This document shows, one piece after another, positions 1 to 11,254 of a stretch of DNA of 64,000 bases. The number at the start of each line of letters is the position of its first letter. Positions within the stretch are counted from its first letter, which is position 1. The notes under the pieces were generated by a model. The model searched no databases. It saw only the letters and a program-made list of their open reading frames with translations, and was not told where the DNA came from. The position numbers and the translations under genes are program-made. The DNA comes from Lepus europaeus. Taxonomy: Eukaryota > Chordata > Mammalia > Lagomorpha > Leporidae. Location of the stretch: the NCBI RefSeq assembly GCF_033115175.1, contig NC_084837.1:90454499-90518498 (forward strand), given 5' to 3'.

Positions 1-288
1 CATCTCCCTCCGCTGCAGGCACTGGGTTTGCTTCTTTTAGGTGAACAAGAACTTAAAGTCTAGAAAGCAAAGCCCTGGTTTTCACCATGTTTTCCCTAGG
101 CTTTAATTGAGACAGGGGACCTGATGCATCACTTCCTGCTGGTACACTTCATAGTGGTGCGGAGTTCTGTGAGTTTGCACCACACACATGCAAGCAACAC
201 ACGGAATATGCACCAGCCTGTTGTGGTTCGAGCCATGCCTGCTTCATCACCTGGATCAAGATTTTTCTACAGCATTTAACTCAGTTCT

Positions 289-656
289 TTTTAAAGATTT
301 ATTTATTTATTTGAAAGGCAGAGTTAGAGAGAAGGGGAGGGAGAGAGAAGAAAGAGAAAGAGACAAAGAGACAAAGAGAAAGAGAAAGAGAAAGATTGAG
401 AAATTGATCTCCCATCCACTGGTTCACTCCCCAAATGGCCACAACCACCAGAGCTGGGCTGATCAGAAGCCAGGAGCCAGGAGCTTCCTCCAGGTCTCCC
501 ACGTGGGTGCAGGGGACAAGGACTTGGGCCATCTTCTGCTGCTTTCCCAGGTGCATTAACAGAGAGCAGGATGGGAAGTGGAGCAACCGGGTATCATATA
601 CACATGCCAGCGCCTCAGACAGCGGCTTTACCTGCTAGACCATAGCACCTGGCTCC
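289..656 (-). mobile_element. C-SINE, full length
   Basis: The T-rich end of the A-tail is at 289 and the tRNA-like head ends at 656. It is flanked by near-identical TSDs aactcagttct (278-288) and aactcagtttct (657-668). It lies in the CORO2B intron, antisense to the gene. Confidence 0.9.
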
Positions 657-1000
657 AACTCAGTTTCTATGTAAATTCTCTCTCTTCCTACCCCTTTCAT
701 CCTTTTATAACCTAGTTAATTAAGTTCCCCGACTACAGCAGCCAATGCAATTCACAGCAGGGAGTCGGTGAGCACACAGGGGACTGCAGGTCTCAGCCAG
801 AGCCTCTGGGCAGCTGTGCTTAGTCTGGGGGTCGTTTCCAACCCAGGAAACGCATCACTGCCCAGCACAAACGTCCGTGTTGCTGTTGGGGCCACACCGC
901 ACCAGGAAGCAGACCGGGCTCCAAACCAAGCCCTGAGCCTCCCTGAGCAGAGATGGGGGGGCATAGGGGGTTCCATCCAAAAGGGTAAAGAGAGCAGGGA

Positions 1001-1292
1001 TGGGGAGTAGCATTGTGGTGTCGAGGGTTCGAGTCCCGGCTGCTCCACTTCTCGTCCAGCTCCCTGCTAGCACACTTGGGAAAGCAGCAGAAAATGGTCC
1101 AAGTGTTTGGGCCCCTGCTACCCGTGTGAGAGACCCAGATGGAGCTTCTGTTTCCTGGCTTTGGCCCAGCCCAGACCTCGCAGTTGTGGCCATGTGGGGA
1201 GTGAACCAGCGGATGGAAGACGTCTTCGTCTGTGTCTCTCCTTCCCTCTCTCTAACTGCGCCTTTCAAATAAATAAATTTTTAAAACAGAGA
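1001..1292 (+). mobile_element. C-SINE with shortened head
   Basis: The B-box-like ggttcgagtcccggctgctc is present, but the A-box part of the head is mostly missing. It ends in an AAATAAATAAA tail. It is sense to CORO2B and sits about 290 bp upstream of the terminal exon. Confidence 0.85.
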
Positions 1293-1582
1293 AGAGAAGA
1301 AAAAATACTAAGAAAAAAGAGAAGCAGCCCTAGGTTTGGTCCCTTAAGGGTGTAAGCTTGGGAACTTTGGAAAACTGGACGGTGCAGCCTCGCTCCTGCC
1401 TCGAGTACCCAGCATCTGTGAATGTGGCTGGGCCAGGACAGGGGACAGAGAGAAGAGGATGAGCGAGCGGGCGGGGAGCCTAAGGCGGGGCAGGCAGGGG
1501 GGAGCGGAGGCGGGCGTGGGGGCGGGAGACACACACACACCCCGCAGACTCCCCGTCTCACCCGCGCGCTCTCCGCCCCCAG

Positions 1583-1714
1583 CTCCTCCGCATGTTCTTC
1601 CGGCAGCAAGACGAGATCCGGCGGCTGAAAGAGGAGCTCACCCAGAAAGACATCCGCATTCGGCAGCTGCAGCTGGAGCTGAAGAACTTGCGCAACAGCC
1701 CCAAGAACTGCTAG
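1583..1714 (+). CDS. CORO2B: Coronin-2B, C-terminal exon
   Basis: This terminal exon encodes 43 residues and the TAG stop at 1712-1714. It follows a cag acceptor, and the frame starting at the first base gives LLRMFFRQQ through to KNLRNSPKNC. I recognise this as the C-terminus of coronin-2B (also called coronin-like protein C or clipin C), a neuronal WD40 actin-binding protein of stress fibres and focal adhesions. The segment is a heptad-rich amphipathic helix with leucine or isoleucine spaced about every 3-4 residues, which is the coronin oligomerisation coiled coil. The WD40 propeller and unique region are encoded by exons left of the window. The residue after KEEL is T, where I remember A in human; otherwise the segment appears identical. 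The paralogue CORO2A is the main alternative, but its tail differs. Confidence 0.93.
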   Translation, partial: LLRMFFRQQDEIRRLKEELTQKDIRIRQLQLELKNLRNSPKNC

Positions 1715-3211
1715 CTCCCGCGGGGGCTGCCGGCCAAGCCGGCCCCTGAACGGCCCCTTCTCCACCGCCCCCAGAGACAGAGCCAGGACTGGAGCCGGCC
1801 GTGGACCGGAAGCAGACCTTTGACCTTCTGACCCCTCCTCTCCTGGACCCCCCCACCCCAGCGGGCAGCCCCTTTCGCTGCCACAGCCCCCGCCCCCGGC
1901 GCCCCCTGGGGCCAGGCCTCCCCTCCGCGGGGTGAGGACCACAGACTCTCTTAGGACAGAGGAGGAGGCGGGGCCACAGCTAGACTTAGAACTTGAACTT
2001 GGCCCTCCCGCAGGGGAGGGGACTGTAGGCCCCCTGAGCCCTCCAGCTGCGCTCTGTCTCTCCCCGCCCCCGGCCCCCTTGTCTTCAGGGAACCCAGAGG
2101 ATGCTCTCCAAGGCCATAATGACCCCTTGCCTTCCCGTGATTCTGCTCAGAGCTCTTGCACACCCTTTTCCCACTTAACTGGTGAGCCAGGCAGGGTAGG
2201 CTCACGTGACAAGTGACAGAACCGAGGGTCCCAGAGGGGAAGCGACTTACTGAGTCACCCAGCAGGTCAGGCCCAGGCCCCTGGCTGTTCAGTCCCCACT
2301 TCCCAGGGCCTTGCCAACCCTACCATGGGCTTCCCCAGAAAGGACTGGAAGCCACACCTCCCGTCTGCCCAACACCGGCCGTGCCAACATGCCACACTGC
2401 CCGTTGAGGCCCCTCACGCGCCCACACCCTCTGCTCTGCTCGTCCCCCCGGGGGGCTCCCCCTGAGATGAGGCCTCTTCCTCCTGGCAGCTGAGGCTGAG
2501 AAAGGTGGGGCCTGGCCCTGGGGCAGGCAGAACAGGGCTCCCCGGGGGCTTCCGGGCGTGCACAGCGTGTCCCCCACTCCGCGATCTCAGCCACTTCCAG
2601 CCTTAGCCCCGTGGAACGACCTCGGTCACTCGCATCCGTACAGCACTTTAACGTTTACACGGAGGATCTCACGGAGCCCCACGTCTGCGGAAGCCCAGGG
2701 GCGCGGCCCCAGGTCGCACCCCACCTTGGGACGCTGCCGCGTTGCATGGGGTCTCTCCACGTTTTCCTTCTGTTTTGTTTTCCCTTCTTTCTCTCCGCCT
2801 TTCATTTCCACTCCATGCAGAGTCCAGAGTCACCGTTGTCAGAAAAGTCACAGTTTGGGGGGCGAGATCTGAGGATTAACGTCCACGCTTCACTCTGGAG
2901 CCAGGAGCTACCTGCCGTGCTGTAGCCACGCCTGCTTTGCCCTGGCCACCCTGCAGGACAGCCTGTGTGCAGAGGCCAGGTGAGCTGGACAGGGAGGAGC
3001 CCCTCACCCCTCCAAGACCCCTGCCCCTCTCCAGCCGGCTCAGGCAGGGTCTCTGCCCCCAGCCCACAGATGGACTGCATTAGCTCTCATCTCCCCACCA
3101 CACACCTCCACGCTTTTTTTTTTTTTCTTCCCCACTGACCTCGTGGTCTTCTGTGATTATTTATGCTGCCTCCTAAGGATAGAATTGAAATAAAAAGTTT
3201 TCAACTTATCA
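1715..3211 (+). other. CORO2B: CORO2B 3' UTR
   Basis: About 1.5 kb of GC-rich unique sequence without a SINE follows the stop and runs to the first good poly(A) signal at 3189-3194. A T-run at about 3114-3126 lies just upstream of the end. The sharp change from clean unique sequence to repeat-bearing sequence beyond 3.9 kb supports this extent. The exact cleavage site is inferred. Confidence 0.75.
3189..3194 (+). promoter_or_regulatory. CORO2B: CORO2B poly(A) signal AATAAA
   Basis: A canonical AATAAA lies about 1.48 kb after the stop codon. A GT/T-rich stretch follows at about 3213-3255 (ctgtgtggctcgttgctctt), as expected for a cleavage-stimulation element. Confidence 0.75.
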
Positions 3212-3884
3212 GACCCCTGTGTGGCTCGTTGCTCTTGGTCACCGTGGTCTCTTTGCTGGTCAGCTTCCCAGTCCATGGCCCCGGGTTCCTTTCTGGAAGC
3301 GCAACCCATGTCTGTCTGCACAGAAACAATTCCACACTTTCATTCATCTCAGCCCTGCTTTGAGCCAGATCGCTCTTTGCCTGGGGGATGTCCTGTGCGA
3401 GGTTTCCCTGGCTGCTGTCCGTCAGATGCCAGAGCAACCTCCGACAACTGGAAACAACCGGAGGTCCTGCCCCACGTCCCCTGGGTGTCAAAACCAGCCC
3501 TGGCTGAGAACTGCCGCCCCACAGCTGTCCATAGATGTCGTGCTGGGGTCTGAGAGACACCCGTGTAGCACACTGCTGCCCCCAGCACCCCCCATGGGAC
3601 GCAGACACCCGGCTCCCTGACCTCCGATCAGCGGGTTCTAGTATGACTCCCGCATTCTAGAGAGCACTTGTGCCCGGGGCCGTGGGGAGGTCCCGGCTCT
3701 GGGTTCCTAGCCAGGCTCGGAGCTGGGCAGTCTGTGCTGGAGCAGGGCTGGGCCCACTGTGACACAGGGGAAACCTGGAGAGGAGCCCTCAGAAGGCACC
3801 GGGGACACACAGGAAGGGAGGGGGGCACATCTTAGTGAAAGGGACGGAGGAGGAGAGGATGAAGGGCTGCAGCGGTGGGCGGGA
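3212..3884. other. Intergenic unique sequence
   Basis: This is GC-rich sequence just past the CORO2B cleavage site. I see no exon, repeat or RNA gene in it. Confidence 0.55.
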
Positions 3885-3967
3885 CACTGCAGGGCTGTGT
3901 GACGCTGAGTAAGCCACTGTCCTGCTCTGGGCTGCGCTTTCTCCATCTACAAAGGGAAACAGGGCTG
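3885..3967 (+). mobile_element. MIR-like SINE fragment
   Basis: The text gctgtgtgacgctgagtaag followed by a pyrimidine stretch and catctacaaagggaaacagg follows the core of the mammalian-wide MIR repeat. It is diverged and adjoins the next element. Confidence 0.6.
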
Positions 3968-4252
3968 TTAGGATGCCTACGTCCCACACCAGAGCGCCTG
4001 GGTTCCGTTCCTGCCTTCTCTGCTAATACAGAGGCTGGGAGGCAGCGGTGATGGCTCACAGAGTTGGGTTCCTGCCATCCGCCTGGGACACCCGAATTGA
4101 ATTCCCAGCTTCTGGCTTTGCCCTTGGCCCAGCCCCGGCTGTTATGGGCATTTGGGGAGCAAACCAGCAGATGGGAGAACTTGTTCTCTCTTTTTCCTCT
4201 CCTTTCTCTATGGCTAGCCACTAAATCAATCAATCAATCAATCAATAATAAC
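3968..4252 (+). mobile_element. Old C-SINE
   Basis: This diverged copy is of the older type (agagcgcctgggttcc head). It retains ggcatttggggagcaaacca and ends in an (AATC)n tail that has grown into a short microsatellite at 4226-4250. Confidence 0.8.
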
Positions 4253-7064
4253 TGCAGGGCTGGGACCATCCCTGGAGCTCCTTCCTGGTCAGAAGCATCA
4301 GGTTCCCACAGTCCGAGCAGTGGAGAGGATGGGACACGTGCCCAGGTCTGCCCACCAGCTGGTGTGGCTGGTGCCAAGGCAGGGGTGTAGGAAAGGACTT
4401 TGGCTGCATGTGAATTTGAACAAGGACACCCCTGGAATTCCTTGAGTTGAAAAGAAACCTGGCCTTGGAGGATGTGGGAGGGAAAGGATTCGGTTGCCTG
4501 GGAACAGGTGACTGGACAATGCAATCCGCCTGCTCTGAACTCTGTCCCACCCAACCCCCAGCTCTGCACCCAAGCAGGCCACCCTTCAATCATTATTTAT
4601 TAGGGGAAGCTGTCCAAGGTCAAGGGAGAGTCACTCCACCATCTCCCCTCCCTCGCACATGCCCTCCACCCCCAAAGCCCATTTTCTCCACTGTGTCTGT
4701 TGACTCCTCACTGGCTGGCTCCGTGTCCTTAAGTTCTTTGTATACTAGGACACACTGTGTCCCCCTTGTGTGCCCCTGCTCCCTCTGCCAAGTGTGGCTT
4801 TGCTCACCCCATAGCTCTTGTCCCCCGGGTGATGCCGAGCGCCGATCCCGCAGCCCTTCAAACCTCCCGCACTGCCACACTCCTTGCCGGCTGTTGGCTC
4901 CCTGCCTTGCACTGGGTAAGGACATGTGTTGGGCTGAACGCCAGACCCCTCTCTCCCAGGGAGGCAGCAAAGGTGCCTTCCTGGGCATGCCTCCCCTGAC
5001 ACCTCATTGGAGTTTCAGTTCTATTTAGCACAGTACCCAGGGATCAACCAGGTACTGGGGTGCTGGAGGTGCCTCCGCCGGTGGCCTGCCTGTCTGTAGG
5101 CATCGGATCATCCAGCAAGACGCAGAGCCTGGGGAGGCTGGGCTGGGCTCCCTGCTCAGCACGCAGCGGCGGGAGTGGGCGGTCATCCGGGCACCAGCTA
5201 ACTCCTGGGGCGTCCTCCAACAGCCTCCTGAGATCCCAAGGCAGGCTTGGGCATTTTTAGACACTCTCCTGGTGCTGGGCAAGCATCCCAGACTGCCAGT
5301 GGGCCGTGCAGAACGTGGCTGCCGCTTCTCTGTGGGAGATGACTTCATATCGAAAGCACCCCCACCGCAGGGCCCCGCCCCCAGCGCTCTTGCTGGGAAG
5401 GGCTGGGTGACAGTGATGGTGATGGGTCGCCTGGAGCAGAGGCAGACTCCTCGGCCACGGTGCCCCTCCTCCCCAGCTGGGCAGCCTGGGGACCGCGGGT
5501 CTGCAGTGCGGGGAGGGGAGAGGCCCCTGCCTGGGAGGTTGGCAGAAGCTCCTGGTTCTCTGTGGATGCGTGTTTCCTATTTGGGCACAACCTGCCGTGT
5601 GTCTTTCCTTGGCATTTTCATTCCGTCACAAGCACAAATGGGTCAGCCTTACGCAGAGGGAGAAGGTGAGCCCCTGGGGGTGCAGGGGGTGTGGGGGAGG
5701 AGTTTTAGGGAGGCCCTCTCTGGAGCCTGGCTGTGGCACTGCCCGGGAGCCCCCTGCCAGCACACAGTCCCCGTGGGTCAGGCACTGTCTCTGTTGGAGC
5801 CCTCTTCTCACACAGGACCCCGTGGGGTTTTGTTGATCTTGAAAATGGGGTGAACAGAGGGACGGGGACATGAGGACAATGAAAAGGGTGGCCCCTCAAG
5901 GTGGGGGGCTGGGTGGGGGGGACACACTGAGGATGGAGGTCTTGAATTTCAAGGTCACAGTGATCACAGCAAAATTCCAAGAGTTTGCTGGAAACTTGAA
6001 GGCAGCCAGCAGGTGGCAGATGATGGTCTTTCGTTTTTCCTGAGCCGGTCCCTTCTGCCACTCCCCACCCCGCCCCAGAATGAAGGGCCCAAGTCCAGGC
6101 ACCAGACCTCAAGGCAAAACAGCATCAGAAACATCCCAAGTAGAGGAGGGAGACCCCTCTCCTAGGGGACAGCCCCGTGCCCTGCTGCCCTGGAGGGCAG
6201 CTGTCCTCGGGGAGCTGCCAGAGGAGCAGTGCACCTGTCTCAGCCTCTTTGCTCGGCCGCAGCAGACCCTGCCTGGCCCAGCCTGGGCCTGGTCTGTGGC
6301 CCTGAGCAGCTGCCCATAGGGACAACCAAAGGAAGGGGCTCTTGCTGTCTGGAGAGTCTGCAGTCCGTGAGGCTTGGAGTAAGGAGATGGCAGCCGGAAA
6401 GGGAAGAGAAGGGCAGAAAGGGAAGGCGAGGGGGCCGCGGAGGTCCAGGCCTGCGGCCACAGCCCGGGGGTCACAGCCCAGCCCAGCCTGGGGCTCGCCG
6501 GCTCCAGCCACACTGTCTCCAGGAAGCTACTGATGAGAGAAGCAGGAGCACTTGTCCACGGTCTCTGCTCCTCACGCACATGTACAGCCCAGGGGACAAG
6601 GGAAGAGGGTGGGTCCAGTTCAAGGAAGCCCCGAATCCTGGCCCTGGGAGGCTGGACTCCACTCCCTACCCCTGCCCTCAGCAGCCAGGGAGGGGCTTGA
6701 AAAGGAGCAGACGCCTACCTCCGACTGTTTCTGTGGGGAGGGACAGCAGGGGACGCTCACCCGGAGAACCAGGTCCAGAAGGGAGTTGAGTGTGGTCAGG
6801 GCAGATGGAAGAGAGCTGGCTGAGATAAGACATTGGCCTTGACCCTGGGCAGGGGTGGGAGGGGGGAGGTGAGAGGAGGGAGAGGGAAGGAGGGTGGTTG
6901 GGGAACCCCCAAGAATGGCGACAGAGCTGACTTCCTCCCGGCAGGGACCTTGTTCATTGTCTCTTAACAATCACCACCAGCAGCAGAGACCCAGAAGAGT
7001 GCTGGCGGCAGCTTACTTAGTCCTCTGGCTACCTGAAACAGGAAGATCCGGTCTTAGGACACTT
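4253..7064. other. Intergenic unique GC-rich block
   Basis: This 2.8 kb has no C-SINE, the longest such gap between CORO2B and 48.5 kb. Reading frames are open by chance because of GC content, and none resembles a known protein. No splice-bounded exon or repeat was recognised. Confidence 0.5.
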
Positions 7065-7077
7065 GTTGGGTCCGTTT

Positions 7078-7369
7078 GGCTTTAATCGTATTTATCTGAA
7101 AGGCAGAGAAACAGAGAGAGAGGCAGACATCCCATCTGCAAACTCCCTGCCCAAATGCCCACGACAGTCAGGGCTGTGCCAGGCTGAAGCCAAGAGCCAA
7201 GAACTCAAACTGGGTCTCCCCCGTGGGAGGCAGGGACCCAGGGTCTTGAGCCATCACCAATAGGAACCTGGGTGGGAATTAGAGCCGCAACCGGATCCCG
7301 GATACTCCAGTAGGGGATGCCGGCAGCCCGAGCAGTGGCTTGAGCGCTCAGCCAAGTGCTTGCATCTTG
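7078..7369 (-). mobile_element. C-SINE, full length, diverged
   Basis: It is flanked by the TSDs gttgggtccgttt (7065-7077) and gttgggtcctttt (7370-7382), two differences in 13. The head includes tggcttgagcgctcagccaa, typical of an older subfamily. Confidence 0.85.
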
Positions 7370-7382
7370 GTTGGGTCCTTTT

Positions 7383-7734
7383 GTCACTGAGAGACCTGGC
7401 TGTCCCTTGGGGCTCCTTAGTAATGTTGAGTTGAGAACTCTGCTGTCCCCAGGGTCTCCCACCCTCCCTTATTCCGCCCTCTCCACCCCCCAGGGTACCT
7501 GAAATCCACACAGTTGTCTCAAAGTCACTTGTAATAATAGTGAGAACATGTTTTGTTGGCTTTGAGACAGTTTTCATCCAAGAGTATCCTATGAAGTAGT
7601 TCTCAAATGCCTTCTTTGCATCAGCTATTGTCCTAGATGCTGGAACCAATGGAAACAAAGGAGATTCTGCCCGTTTATAATTAAAAATTAAAAATCTGTG
7701 CATAACACAGAGAGATGTCAGGAAGCACTGGCAT
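7383..7734. other. Intergenic unique sequence
   Basis: This stretch becomes AT-rich from about 7510. I see no gene or recognisable repeat in it. Confidence 0.4.
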
Positions 7735-8040
7735 TTTTTAAAAACTTTTATTGACTAAGTTTATTTATTTGGAATGCACAGAAACACCTGCCGGTTCACC
7801 CCCTAAAATGCTGACAACAGCCCAGGGCCAGGCCAGGCTAAAACCGGAGTCCCAGAACCCTATCCGGTCCCTCACACAGTGACAGGGACCACATCCTTGA
7901 GCTATGTTCTGCTGCCTCCCAGGGTACAGCACAGTAGAAGCTGGCATCAGTAGCAGGGTCAGGACTTGCAGCCAGGCACTCTGATATGGGATGCGGGTGT
8001 CCCAGGGACATGGTAACTGCCAAGCCAAATGTCCTCCCAG
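7735..8040 (-). mobile_element. Old C-SINE
   Basis: It starts with a degenerate T-rich tail (ttttattgactaagtttatt) and ends with a decayed head. It is clearly older than its neighbour at 8100. Confidence 0.75.
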
Positions 8041-8099
8041 AACTGACATAATTATAGTGATTATCTCAGGGTAATGGGACAACAGGTGAATGCAGTGTG

Positions 8100-8441
8100 T
8101 TTTTTAAAAAAAGATTTATTTATTCATTTTAAAGTCAGAGTTACACAGAGAAAGAAAAAAGGCAGAGAGAGAGAGAGAGAGAGAGGTCTTCCATCTGCTG
8201 GTTCACTCCCCACTTGGCTGCAACAGCTGGAGCCGTGCCGATCCAAAGCCTGGAGCCAGGAGCTTCCTCTGGGTCTCCCACATGGGTAGAGGGCCCCAAG
8301 GATTGGGCCATCTTCTGCTTTCCCAGGCCATAGCAGAGAGCTGCATCGGAAGTGGAGCAGCCAGGACTCAAACCAGAGCCCATATGGATGCCAGCACTGC
8401 AGGCGGCGGCTTTAACCCACTGCGCCACAGTGCTGGACCCC
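8100..8441 (-). mobile_element. C-SINE, full length
   Basis: Poly-T, a GA-rich tract at 8163-8186, the body, and a head ending tgcgccacagtgctggaccc are all present and well preserved. Confidence 0.9.
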
Positions 8442-8880
8442 AGTAAACCATCTTCCAGCCAGCGAGAAGGAGGTTCTTCTAGAGATGTTTCACACACCTT
8501 AAACACTCAGGACTTGCCACGACTCTTTCCTTTGGGATGAAATCCTGACCTTGTACCAGTGTGGGCTCTTGGGCTTTCCGACCAGGAGAGGGGGCGGCCC
8601 TTGTGTGTGGCTGGATGGGGAGAGCGGGCTCGCTGCTGACCCAGCGTCACTTCTGGTGGACACTTGAGGGGCAGGCTCCTCCCAGAGGCCCCAGCTCCCA
8701 CACAGTGAGATGCACAGTTGCTGTGCGTCCCAACACAGGCCAAGATGGCCACACACTGCTGAGACCCTGGCCCGCCCTTTCCTGCGGCATCTCCTGCTGA
8801 CTCTGCCAGTCCGATCCCCAGGCCCATGGGGATCGTCATTAAAGTCCTTCCATTCCTTAGGACCTTGATCTCTCTGGCTG
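8442..8880. other. Intergenic unique sequence
   Basis: This short GC-rich interval lies between two C-SINEs. No feature was recognised in it. Confidence 0.4.
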
Positions 8881-9095
8881 GCTGTTTTTTAAATGACAGA
8901 GAGAGAGAGAGAGAGAGAGGGAGGGATCCCACCAGCAGGTTCACTCCCCAAACTCCCATGACAGCCATGGCTAAGCTGCGGCAGAAGCCAGGAACTCAAT
9001 CCAGGCCTCCCACATGGGGGACAGGAACCCAATGACTTGAGGCATCACCAGAGCCCTCCAGGGTCTGCGTTAGCGGGAAGCTGGGGTCAGTCCGG
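8881..9095 (-). mobile_element. C-SINE fragment
   Basis: The tail and CT-rich part are present (GA tract at 8897-8920), but the tRNA-like head is missing. Confidence 0.75.
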
Positions 9096-9499
9096 TCCCA
9101 CCCACTGCTCTCCGCTATGTGGCCCCGGTGGCCCCAATTCCTCACCTTGCCCTTGGTGGGATCATGGCTCATGACCCCCACTCTTCCCAACCCACTGCCT
9201 GGGACTGGACCCATCATCTCTGCCCTTTATTCGCTTCAAATCGAAAGTCTTGCAAGACTACCTATTGTTTAAAGTCTTGGCTTTCAAGACTATTCATTGT
9301 TTAAGCCATTAGCTTTAGAAATTCAAAAGTTGAGCATTGACTCCTATTTGCTTATGAGGCCTTCCAGCTCTCTGAGTCCCGGGCCTCCCCTATGCGATGC
9401 ACCCTGCTGGTTGCAGTGGGAAGGAGGCGCTTCAGAAACTACAGAATCTACAACTTTAACGTCCCTCCACCACACACGTATATAACCGGGTCACTGAGA
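9096..9499. other. Intergenic sequence with imperfect tandem palindrome
   Basis: Mostly unique. It includes a perfect 12-base palindrome gtcttgcaagac (9247-9258), followed 15 bases later by a hairpin version with the same arms gtcttg / caagac (9274-9279, 9285-9290). Each is followed by an attgtttaa-like stretch, so this looks like a diverged duplication of a roughly 30-bp unit. Confidence 0.6.
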
Positions 9500-9760
9500 G
9501 GACCAGGGAGGCGCAGGTGCTTGGCCAAGAGGTTAAGACCCCCGTGTCCCATGCCGGAGCGCCTGGGATCAGTGGCTGGCTGTGGCTCCGGACTCCAGCA
9601 GACCCGGTGACGGCTCGAGTCATGGGATTGATTCCTGTCGCCCACCTGGCAGATCTGGAGCGTGCAGCTGCTGCCTTCTCCTCAGCCTGGTCCAGGCTGT
9701 CATGGGCATTTGGGGAGTGAACCAGCACATGGGACCCCCCCTCCTCTATAATTTGAAAAG
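9500..9760 (+). mobile_element. Old C-SINE
   Basis: Diverged head (aggtgcttggccaagaggtt) and body (gggcatttggggagtgaacc). The A-tail is lost. Confidence 0.75.
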
Positions 9761-9834
9761 TGGCCAAAGAGATCAAGATCATATGCAATAAAAGAACTTT
9801 AGTTTAATGACGATGTAGAACTGGAGAACAGTGC

Positions 9835-10347
9835 AGTTTTTTTTAAGATTTATTTTGTTTATTTTTTTAAAGATACATTTGTTTATCTTAAAGTTAGAAT
9901 TACACAGACGGTGCTGGTGCTGTGGCGAAGAGGGTAAAGCCGCCGCCTGCGGTCCGGCATCCCATATGGGCTCCTCTCTCTCTCTCTCTCTTTCTGTCTG
10001 CCTCCTTGTAACTCTGCCTTTCAAATAAAATTTTAAAATAAATAAATAAAAAGAATTACACAGAAAGAGAGGGGGAGACAGAGGGAGAGTTTCTTCCATT
10101 CATTGATTCACTCCCCAAATGCCTGTAATGGCCAGAGCTGGGCCAGGCAGAGCCAGGAGCTTCCTCTGGGTCTCCCACATTGGGGTGCAGCGGCCCAAGG
10201 ACCTGGGCCATCTTCTACTGCTTTCCCGCACCAACAGCAGGGAGCTGGATCGGAAGAAGAGCAGCCAGGACCCGAACCAGCGCCCATATGGGATGCGGGC
10301 ACTACAGACGGCAGCTTTACCTGCTGTGCCACAGCGCCGGCCCTCAC
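9835..10347 (-). mobile_element. C-SINE interrupted by a second C-SINE
   Basis: The outer copy has the TSD aacagtgc at 9827-9834 and 10348-10355. Its body resumes after the nested element at 9908-10051. The tail region shows two successive T-rich blocks, perhaps a local duplication. Confidence 0.85.
9908..10051 (+). mobile_element. Nested, internally deleted C-SINE (144 bp)
   Basis: The head (gtgctggtgctgtggcgaag) jumps from catatgggct straight to the CT-rich 3' part and A-tail, losing about half of the body. An exact 12-bp TSD agaattacacag lies on both sides (9896-9907, 10052-10063), so the deleted form itself was probably what inserted. Confidence 0.9.
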
Positions 10348-10530
10348 AACAGTGCTCTTTTGCTACTTTTCCACTCGCATCTGATGGACAATGACGCTCC
10401 GGTAGACGCCAGTGAACCAGCGACCCAAGACGGATTAAGACGCACAATTTGCTGCCCTGGGGAGCTTGGGTTAGTGAAGGATGCAGATGTGTGGATCGGA
10501 GTTCCAGTGCAGCATAATGAGAATCTTATG

Positions 10531-10876
10531 GGGGCCGGCGCTGCGGCACAGCAGGTAAAGCCGCCGCCTGCAGTGCCCGCATCCCATAGGGGCACTGGTT
10601 CAAGTGCTGGCTGCTCCACTTCCGATCCAGCTCACTGCTGTGGCCTGGGAAAGCAGTGGAAGATGGCCCAAGTGCTTGGGCCCCGGCACCTGTGTGGGAG
10701 ATCTGGAGGAAGCTCCTGGCTCCTGGCTTTGGATCAGCCCAGCTCTAGCCATTGCGACCATCTAGGTAGTAAACCTGCAGTTAGAAGACCTCTCTCTCTC
10801 TCTCTCTCTCTCTGCCTCTGCCTCTCTGTAACTTTGCCTCTCAAATAAATAAAAATAAATCTTTAAAAAAGAGAGA
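10531..10876 (+). mobile_element. C-SINE, full length
   Basis: Complete from the ggggccggcg head to the A-tail. The TSD is gagaatcttatg (10519-10530) and gagaaccttatg (10877-10888), one difference in 12. Confidence 0.92.
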
Positions 10877-10888
10877 GAGAACCTTATG

Positions 10889-11190
10889 AGAGTGATGGAA
10901 ATCCAGAAAACCGGAGGAAAGGCCTCTTGGGGAGAAGCAGCCTGAGTCCTTGAAGTGCAGGCGGTTTTCCCCTGGGGAAGAGGGGCAAAGGCCCTCGGGT
11001 GCCAAGCCACAGAGAGCACAGACCTCTGGGGACTCACCAGGCCTGTGAGTTGCCGAAGGCCAGGTCGGCCTCAGGCTGTCTACCTGGAGTCAGCTTTTCA
11101 GGCCGTGGGGAGCCTCAGAGGCTCCGGAGCAGCGAGCAACGAGGCAGGAGATGCACTGCGAGAGCCTTTCCAGCAGTGTGTGTGTGTGTA

Positions 11191-11254
<64 letters not shown>

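Larger units (their letters stand above)
1..1582 (+). other. CORO2B: CORO2B last intron (3' part)
   Basis: This is the non-coding stretch before the terminal CORO2B exon. It ends in a pyrimidine-rich tract and a cag acceptor at 1580-1582. It holds two C-SINEs (289-656 and 1001-1292). The remainder (1-277, 669-1000, 1293-1570) looks unique and rises in GC towards the exon. I searched it for the penultimate coronin exon and did not recognise one, so the intron probably begins left of the window. Confidence 0.75.

Noticed and set aside
1265-1942. 225-codon minus-strand frame across the CORO2B terminal exon
   Set aside because: Antisense shadow of a GC-rich coding exon and UTR. No protein similarity.
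10180-10848. 222-codon open frame on the plus strand
   Set aside because: It runs through two C-SINEs, and its text is the translated SINE body. No independent protein similarity.
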